A DNA stretch of 64,000 bases from contig MU867060.1 of NCBI GenBank assembly GCA_033725935.1, positions 806,001 through 870,000 of the forward strand. The letters run 5' to 3'. The position numbers and the translations under genes are program-made. The notes under the pieces were generated by a model. That model ran no database searches. It saw only the letters and a list, made by a program, of their open reading frames with translations, and was not told where the DNA came from. The stretch comes from Cladorrhinum sp. PSN259 (taxonomy: Eukaryota; Ascomycota; Sordariomycetes; Sordariales; Podosporaceae). Positions 56,486-64,000 of the stretch are shown piece by piece (position 1 is the first letter of the stretch; each line of letters begins with the position of its first letter).

Positions 56486-57261
56486 GGCAAGGCGATGCGT
56501 TACCGCCAATGTCGCTCTCGCTCGTTATTATAGCACCCTCAACTGAGATTACCTTCCTTCCTCTTTTACTTCTTAACGCCAATTTATCTTTTGAATGTTT
56601 TATTTTTGTATCTCTATTAATTTATTCATTAAAAACATTTTCCTTCCCTTCTCTCACTTTCTTTAGTTTCTTATATGCCATATTCAATCTTTGATTTTTT
56701 TCATTTCCTTTCCCCGTCTCATGCTTCCTTCCTTCTGTCCTTCTTCTCTCTTGTTTGATGTAATCTGGGATATTACCAGTTTTTCCTTAGAAAAAAAGTA
56801 GGATGCACCAGATAAATGAAGAGAAAAAGGCAAAAAGAAAAAGAGAAGATTGCTTTCTCTCTAAGATATTTTCCCTTGTGAAAAAAAAGAAGCGATTATA
56901 AAACAGAGACACAAAGACAAAAAGCAAACCCCCGCCCCCTTCTTATTCACACCATGTGTCTCCGGAATATCGTTGCTCCTCTCTTTCTTTCCCATTTATA
57001 TGCATTCCTTCCACCCAAAAAAATGTACCATTAAGCAAACATTCCAAACGTTGGTCGTCCCATATATCATCCATCTTTTCCCCGTCTTCCTGTCATGAGC
57101 AAGCCTGTGCCCTCACAATTCTGAACCAGAAATCGCCAAGAATGAAAATAAAAACAAGCCGATTAATCATTCTTGGGAGATGTAGGAGAGCTAAGAAAAG
57201 TTGAAAGGTTAGTCCAGATTCTCAAGACGACCGAATATATATATAAAATATTTAAAACATA

Positions 57262-60200
57262 CTATTGATCATTATTCCCACCAGTGGCGCCACGGCCGGG
57301 AGTTCTAGGAGAGAACGAAGGCGATGTCGGCGAGTACCCGGGGCTGGTGGGAGACATGTGCTGGCCAGGAGACCGCTGGTATGTCGGACTCGTAGGCGAG
57401 TAAGCATCCGGCGACGTCGGCGACCAGGTCGGCGAAGCAGGAGAGTATGACGGGGAGGTGACCTGGAAGGCTGGGGAAGCCGGACTGTAGCTCGGGCTTG
57501 TCGGCGAGTAGGACGGAGAAGTGGGCGACTGGAAATTGCCCGCGGGAGAGGTAGGGGAGTAGTGGCGAGTAGCCGCAGGCGAAGCAGGCGAGTAGCTAGG
57601 CGAGGTTGGGCTGTAATTGGGGCTGGTAGGGCTTCCCATACGCATCATTGGTGAAGTAGGAGAGAATGATGGCGACGATGGACTGAATTGCGGGCTGGCA
57701 GCAAAGCGACCGCTACCATCGATAAGAGGAGACGTGGGGGAGTAGCCAGCAGGCGACGACGGTGAGTAAGCACCGTAGCTGCTGAAGGGTGAGGTAGCAG
57801 ATGGACTGAAGGGGCTCGTAGGACGTGGGCTGGTCGCGTATGGATTAACGGTGCTCGAGCCAAACCCGGTGCCATACTCGGTGCTGAATCCAGATGGGCC
57901 GTCTGCAGGTCCGCTCTGGATAGGAGAGAAGTTGCCACCGAGGCTTGTAGGCGAGTAGGAGCCGAGATACGCGTTGTCCGCAAGAGGAGAACCAGTATCA
58001 TACGGCGTGGCCGCACCCTCGGGTTGAGTACCCTTAATGGTCATGCCAGGCATGAGGTTCATGCGAGAATTGTCCGAAATGACTGTCTCAAGCATCTTAG
58101 GGTCGAGCAGAACATCAAAGTGACCTGTTCCCATAGGCGCCATCTGACCCAACATGACGTTTTCTGAGATACCGCGGCAGTCGTCGAGTTCACCGACAGC
58201 AGCAGCCTCGAGCAGAATTTCGACTGTCTCCTCGAACGAGCAACGCATCAGAGCACCGGTATCTGCGCGATTGATACCGTGGCGCGTCACGGCAGCAATG
58301 CTTCCACGATAGGTCATGACATCGACCAAAAGTGCCAAATGACGATGATTGACGTAGGAACCGTCGAAAGCCAGCACCTGGGTCAATTCGCCCATGAGGG
58401 CTGACCGCGCCGCTTCAATTCCAAAGACGTCGACAATCTGGTAAAGGTCGTTGGTTGACGTGCGCTTCGTGTCAACACCTTCGACTGTCAAAACCTCTCT
58501 AAGCGAGGTGCCCTGCGTATCAAGGTACCACTCGCAGCATTCAGGGTACTTATCCTTGTTTGCTGACTGAGAGCCGTCGGGAAGAACGGCAAGCTTGGAG
58601 GTCTTGTTCAAGAAAGCACGCTCGATACCCTCGACGCCGCGAAGAGTGCAGTTATCCAAGAGATGTTTCTCCAACTTCTTGAGCATGACATCGTCTTCCA
58701 CAAGATTGTTGCCATCTTCATCCTTGTCATCGTCACCCTTACGAAGTACACGGATGCGAACCACCATTTCTTCGGCATTGTTGTCGCTGAAGATGACCGC
58801 AATGTCATCCTTGTACTCCTGTTTGATGGCAGCAGCAACGTCCTCAACACGTAAACCCTTGTCGAGCATCTTTTGGCGGTCAAGGATGATTCTCATGAGC
58901 CATCGTGATTGAGCGTCAATCGGCTCGCTGGCTGACTGGTCACCAATGAGGAAGTAAGACTCCACAAGATCCGAATCTTCTGGGATGACAGTTTCCGTGA
59001 TGACAGGATCATAGTAGATTTCAGTGACGGCAGTGACGGAGCGCAGGCTAGTGTGCTCAACAGCGTTACGCATCCTCTTGGCCTCCTCTTGGGTGGCATT
59101 TGGTGAGTCGAGATAAACAACCATGGACGGAGTCTTGATGTCCTTGGCCACGTTGAGAATTTCCTTGAGACGTGGTACACCGAGTGTCACGTTCTTGGAC
59201 GACACACCGGCGAAATGGAAAGTGTTCAGCGTCATCTGAGTAGCGGGTTCACCAATTGACTGCGCAGCCAGGACACCAACCATTTCACCGGGGGCAACCA
59301 TGGACCTGCTCCAGCGATTCTCAAGCTCGCCAAGAATGTGTTCGAACGCTAGCTTGTTGAGACGGTGTTCGACAGCAAGACGCTTGAACGCCAGCCGAGA
59401 CCTGAGTAGAATCTTGTACAGCATGGTTGCGTTGTAGTCGGCCTCCTTCGAAATGGGATCATCACCTCTCACGATGACCATCCGACTGAGCAAGGCCTGG
59501 ACCTGAGGGATCACATCCCTGGGCGTGAGGTTGCTGCGTGAATTGGGGTCAACCTTGAACAGCTTCTTGGCCGCCTCAACCATACGGCCAATATTGAGTG
59601 GAAGTTGCATCATGTCATCGTCACGCTTCTTGTAGTTGATCTTGCGAACCAGTTGACGATCAACCTCAAGTTGTTCGTACTCTTGGTCCAAGAGTTCCTG
59701 GACGTGCGGGTCGCTGACCAATTCCCGACCGTACTCTAATGCTTCAAGAGCACTGTGCGACGTACTCTCGTCCATGACATCGAGACGGAAACGGTCGTCG
59801 AATTTTTGGTTGGACATGTTCATGTGGTCCACCTTCTGCTTCTCAATCGCAATACCGTCCAGACCATCTTCACCGTAAACGAACTGAATGATGTCACCGA
59901 GTGAGTTTCGCACAGTGCCGTCGTAATGAGCTTCAGCGTCTTCAAGTGCTTTGACGAGACGACGCTGGATGTAACCAGTTTCTGCCGTCTTGACAGCTGT
60001 ATCGATCAAACCTTCTCTACCAGCCATGGCGTGGAAGAAGAACTCGGATGGAGTCAAACCACGAAGGTAAGAGTTCTCGACGAAACCACGTGCCTCTGGG
60101 GAGTAATCATCCTTGGTGAAGTGGGGAAGCGTACGATACTTGAAGCCGAAAGGAATACGCTTTCCTTCGACAATCTGCTGACCAACCAGGGCAGTCATCT

Positions 60201-62563
60201 GAGAGATATTGATCGAAGAACCCTTGGAGCCGGAACTAGCCATGGTGACGGCGTTGTTGTGATCCTTTAAACTTTTCTGGGTAGTGGTACCAGCCTTGTC
60301 ACGAGCAGTGTTGAGAGCTGCAGAAACCTTGTTCTCGAAAGTCTCGCGGACATTCATACCAGGCAGCGCCTCAAGCTGGTTGTTAGTAGCTTGAGACGTG
60401 AGGTCTGCAACAACCTGCTTCTCGTGGTCGATATGGCCCTGTACGAGCTGGATTGTCTTATCATCAGGAATCGTGTCACCGATACCGATGCTGAACCCGT
60501 TGTGCAAAAGCCAGTAGTTGACCACTCGCTGGCAACCGTTGAGGAAATCCATCGCACCGGAAGCGCCGAGTTCATTGTAGCACAGGTGAATGATGCCGCC
60601 GCCTGTGGCTCCCACGCTTTTCTTGCTCAGCAGACCATACATGAGTTGGCCCTGTTGGATAAGAAGGCCTTCGTCCTTAAGCGGGTTGTTCTTCTCTTCA
60701 CCGTCCGCACCGGTGTGCAGGTTGATGATCTTGGGAATAACCATGCTGATAATCTGCTTGCCAGTCCACCTGGGTCGAGGCTTGTGAATCGCGGGAATAG
60801 GAATCACACCGTCCCACTCAGGCACCCAGAGCATGATATTCATAACTTCCTCCTTGGTGATGAAAACATCACGACGGCAGAGCTTGTACACACCTGCCAA
60901 GGTGTCTTGCACAATACCCATAAGAGGGCCGTTTCTCTGGGGTGACACGATATTGAGAGGGACCATACACAGCTCCCTGACTTCGGCACGAGTTTCTTCG
61001 GTTTGAGGGACGTGCAAATTCATCTCGTCGCCGTCGAAATCGGCGTTGTAAGGAGACGTGACAGACAAGTTGAGTCTGAAGGTTGAGTAGGGCATCACGC
61101 GAACTCTATGACCCATCATGGATTCCTTGTGAAGCGAGGGCTGACGGTTGAAGATAATATAGTCACCGTCCACCAAGTGACGCTCAACCTTCCAGCCGTA
61201 TTCGATCTGGAGTGCGCCAGCACGCTTGTGATGCCGAAGGTCGATACGAGTACCATCAGACCGGATAACGTACTTGGCACCCGGATGCTCGTTTGGACCA
61301 TTTTTGACATACTCAGTAAGCTTAGCGATATTGTAGGGTGTCACCGTCTCGGGATATGTAAGGGTGCGGGCGATGCTCCGTGGCACACCGACCTCATCCA
61401 AAGAAATATTTGCATCGCCAGTAATGACGGTACGGGCCGAAAAATCAACACGCTTTCCCATCAAGTTGCCTCTTAGACGCCCTTCCTTGCCCTTGAGACG
61501 AGCACGAATAGCCTTGACAGGTCTGCCGCTCTTCTGCAAAGCCTGCGGTTGGCCGGCAATGTCGTTATCCATGTACGTAGCAACATGGTATTGAAGCAAG
61601 TTTTCGAAATCGGTGATGATGTGCTGAGGTGATCCCTCTGTGATAGCTTGCCGGACATTGCCGTTGGCACGAATGATATCACCGAGCTTGTATGTCAAAT
61701 CGTCCTCGTTTCGCATTCCCGTTCCAGTGCCGTCCATGGAAATACTAGGGCGAACAGGAGGTGGGGGAACGGGAAGAACAGTGATGATCATCCACTCTGG
61801 TCGAGCTTGATGAATGTTGAGGCCAATGTCGATCATTTCTGATTCAGACATGCGGCGGAAGATGTTGAGGGCCACCTCTGGGGTAACAACCTTCTTCTCT
61901 TTGGTCTTGACACCCTCCTCGTCTTTGTGCTCAGTCTGAGCCCACAGAGTGAGAGCCTGTTGACGAATAACTGGCTGAGGATTGCCACACCCGCCATGGC
62001 CTTCGCCAGGGGCTGGCTGTCCGTCTTCGCCCTTGGCAACTGGATCATTCTCGCACACCTTCTTGCCCTTGCAGATATCCCAAACTCGCTTGAATCGAAC
62101 CTTGGGATCCCGAACCTTCATTGCAGCAGCATAAGCCGGATCGGACTATGAGAGTGCGTTAGCTATGAAGAACACAAGTCTACCCTTCCAGGTAGGGTGT
62201 ACTAACTCTATCTGCCAACACCTTGCTACAGTTGTGACAGACGATTTCGAGCAGTTTCTTCGTGCGCTTTATGAATCCAGGATGGTAGACAGGACGAGCC
62301 AATTCTATGTGGCCGAAATGACCTGGGCATTCCGACATGTTTTCAGTGCAAGTCTTGCACTTGAACTGGCGATCGACAGAGCCGAGAAGAGGATCGTTGA
62401 GACCACCATCGCGAGGCTTCGTTCTGGTCTCGTCCATGGTTTCGGGGTAGACGATATGGGCCACACTCATGGCTTTGATTTCCTCTGGAGACAATAGACC
62501 AAACTGGACCTCTTGAATCGTTCGGAGCGGCGCGCTCGAATGCGCGAAGATGAGGTTCGCCAT
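57262..62563 (-). CDS. rpb1: RNA polymerase II largest subunit RPB1, 1746 aa
   Basis: Exons are 62563-62207 and 62145-57262, joined in phase 0. RPB1 forms the catalytic core of Pol II. The N-terminal zinc clamp is visible (C69, C72, C79, H82 in [17 protein letters not shown]). The metal-A motif [14 protein letters not shown] is encoded around 61024-61047, and downstream segments ([59 protein letters not shown]) mark the funnel, bridge helix and trigger loop. The C-terminal domain (about 57300-57960) is degenerate: six YSPTSP cores, three YSPASP and single FSPTSP, WSPTSP, YSPSSP and FSPSSP forms, separated by non-consensus spacers. The only intron splits the sequence just after the N-terminal clamp. 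Coding is long, uninterrupted and strongly conserved. Confidence 0.98.
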
Positions 62564-63495
62564 TTTGATGCAGACGAAAGCTCAAAAGAACGGGGGAAAA
62601 AGTCGGTAGGTTGGGTGGTTAATTGGCGAAAAGAAAAGAGCAGCGGTCGGTGAAGCTGCAGGAGGCGCGAATGCCACGGTGGGAGCCCGCGCGCCGAAAT
62701 TCGGGAAATAAGTTGAAATATCTAGCGAAGAAAAAAAAAGAATTTTGTCCAAGTCGCAAAAATCGATGAAGCAGTCGCCTCGCGATGAAATTGGCGATGC
62801 CAGGTGATGTGGCCGGTGATGGGTTTCCTCCACTGCGCTTCCACAGGCCCCGTCGGCCCCAAAGGAGCGATCGTCAAGATCTTGCTACCTCCAGTATCGC
62901 GATTCCCCTCGAAAGTCGATTATTTCTCGATTATCGCCGTCGTCAAATTCGAAATTCCTGTCGGGCGGACACTTGCGACAAGAATCGGGCGCTGGTTGAC
63001 GCGTGTCGCGATGGTGGTGATGAAGTGGTTGGGGTGAGGGTTCTGGAAAAGAAGCGAATGGCGCCTGCTGGTGCTGAAAAGTTCAACTTTGACAAAGCAA
63101 CGCGGGACCGGGGCGTGATTCTAGCCCGTTTTGGTCATGGACCCACTTCCGGGTTCTCCCTCAAAACTGTGGAGTACCAGAAGCTACCTGAGACTTCCCC
63201 CACAAACAAGGCACCGGGCAGGTTGCTGAGATGTCAACTCCTGGCAGCCGGTTGGTGACGCCGTGACTCAGGATTGGCGGTTCTCAGCCCCGAGACGTGC
63301 CCCACATATTTCAAGGTTGTCGGGCTCTCAATTCAACTGAACTTTTTTGAACTTCACATCATCCAAAACCTGCATCAATCTGCAAACTCGAGACTTCAGA
63401 CATTCTCCACGTTCTGGGATAAGCATCATGCATGTCAATATTCAAATGCGGATGCTTATTGTGCATATTTCGCATACATACGCCAAGTATAGCTT
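62564..63495. promoter_or_regulatory. RPB1 promoter region and swd1 3' flank
   Basis: This 932-nt spacer lies between two minus-strand genes. It must contain the RPB1 promoter. The open frames on the plus strand have no recognised domain. An A/T-rich patch near 62730-62760 may be core-promoter sequence. Confidence 0.5.
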
Positions 63496-64000
63496 CTACC
63501 TTTTTCTAGCTCGCCCTCCTGCCTTCTTTTTTGCTGGAGCCTTCTCCCCGCCCGTTGCATCGCCGTCATCCTGATCTCCCGGGCTCTTCCGTCGCAGTGT
63601 CCCAAATCCGACGTGAACTAACTCGTCCTCGCTGTCGGATTCACCAAGGTTGAAAAGAATGGGCATCGGGAATGCATCGGTAACATTATCCTCGAGGCGC
63701 CCACCACCGTTCGCGACTGTGAGAACATCTACGTCCTCGTCCTCTTGATCCAGCCGTCGCTTTTGAATCTCCTCGTGCGGGTGTATGTCGAACTCGTCCT
63801 CATTCTCGATATACTCGACATTGTCTTCCACCTCTGCAAAGTCTGGTGCGAGTGCCGACCATTTCTGCGGGGATGTGACAGACCAAATATTGATTCTCCC
63901 AGTCTCAGCACCGCATGCCACCAAGAGAGGCTTATGTGGGTGCCATTCGAGGAATGAAGACTCCTCCTTCGGTCCTTCTAGCATTCGTACTAAACTCCCG
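63496..64000 (-). CDS. swd1: COMPASS subunit Swd1 (RbBP5 homologue), C-terminal part
   Basis: The gene runs off the right edge; the last 168 codons and the TAG stop are here, so its start is not visible (the Met at 63984 is internal, preceded in frame by GSLVR). Swd1 is a WD-repeat subunit of the Set1/COMPASS complex, which methylates histone H3 lysine 4 at active promoters. The visible part carries the end of the propeller (MLEGPKEESSFLEWHPHKPL, GRINIWSVTSPQKWSALAPD), the conserved block FAEVEDNVEYIENEDEFDIH, which matches the post-propeller segment of Swd1/RbBP5, and a variable acidic then basic tail ending in AKKKAGGRARKR. It neighbours RPB1, whose transcription COMPASS follows. Confidence 0.88.
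   Translation of the reverse strand, partial: GSLVRMLEGPKEESSFLEWHPHKPLLVACGAETGRINIWSVTSPQKWSALAPDFAEVEDNVEYIENEDEFDIHPHEEIQKRRLDQEDEDVDVLTVANGGGRLEDNVTDAFPMPILFNLGESDSEDELVHVGFGTLRRKSPGDQDDGDATGGEKAPAKKKAGGRARKR

Larger units (their letters stand above)
52309..57261. other. Gene-poor region, right part
   Basis: No conserved gene is seen over 5 kb. The stretch includes a 55-nt pure pyrimidine tract (52581-52635), CAT-type repeats (about 54552-54580), a 20-nt T run (56266-56285) and a 25-nt A run (56461-56485). From about 55.9 kb onward the sequence is AT-rich and probably includes the RPB1 3' region. A 121-codon plus-strand frame at 53724 is considered but not accepted. Confidence 0.45.

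Overview
This window is nuclear DNA of a filamentous ascomycete, most likely a Sordariomycete of the Neurospora/Sordaria/Podospora kind. That call rests on protein resemblance, on short introns (about 54-180 nt, mostly under 115) with GT(A/G)(A/T)G(T/C) donors and CTNAC-type branch sites, on long pyrimidine-rich leaders, and on AT-rich 3' flanks. Seventeen genes are well supported, plus one very short gene; exon joins below were checked for reading phase by hand. No rRNA, tRNA, CRISPR array or intact transposon was recognised.

Left part (1-12.6 kb): a secreted family GH31 alpha-glucosidase, a type I membrane protein of unknown role, a 2-oxoglutarate/Fe(II) oxygenase-like protein divergent from an FRG1 homologue, and the MEF2-type MADS-box factor Rlm1. 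A 4.4-kb non-coding stretch follows (12.6-17.0 kb) and holds a perfect 30-bp palindrome.

Middle (17-45 kb): a dense housekeeping block. It carries ubiquilin Dsk2, mitochondrial Mpv17/Sym1, UDP-GlcNAc pyrophosphorylase, a mismatch uracil/thymine DNA glycosylase, a GPI-anchored Gly/Ser-rich wall protein, an ANCHR-like B-box protein, an LMBD1 membrane protein, the CPSF subunit Cft1, eIF4E, the ribosome-associated Hsp70 Ssb, an F-box/2EXR-like protein and a small conserved protein. Many neighbours are divergent pairs sharing a promoter (oxygenase/FRG1, LMBD1/Cft1, eIF4E/Ssb) or convergent pairs. Together they cover wall precursor synthesis and wall-integrity control, mRNA 3'-end formation, cap binding and co-translational folding.

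Right part: a 12.2-kb stretch (45.0-57.3 kb) with no conserved gene. It does contain a TATA-driven 58-codon cysteine-rich ORF, a cryptic spliced ORF on the minus strand, and several hairpins and simple-sequence tracts. The window ends with RPB1 (largest subunit of RNA polymerase II) and the 3' end of the COMPASS subunit Swd1, both on the minus strand, so two chromatin/transcription genes lie side by side.
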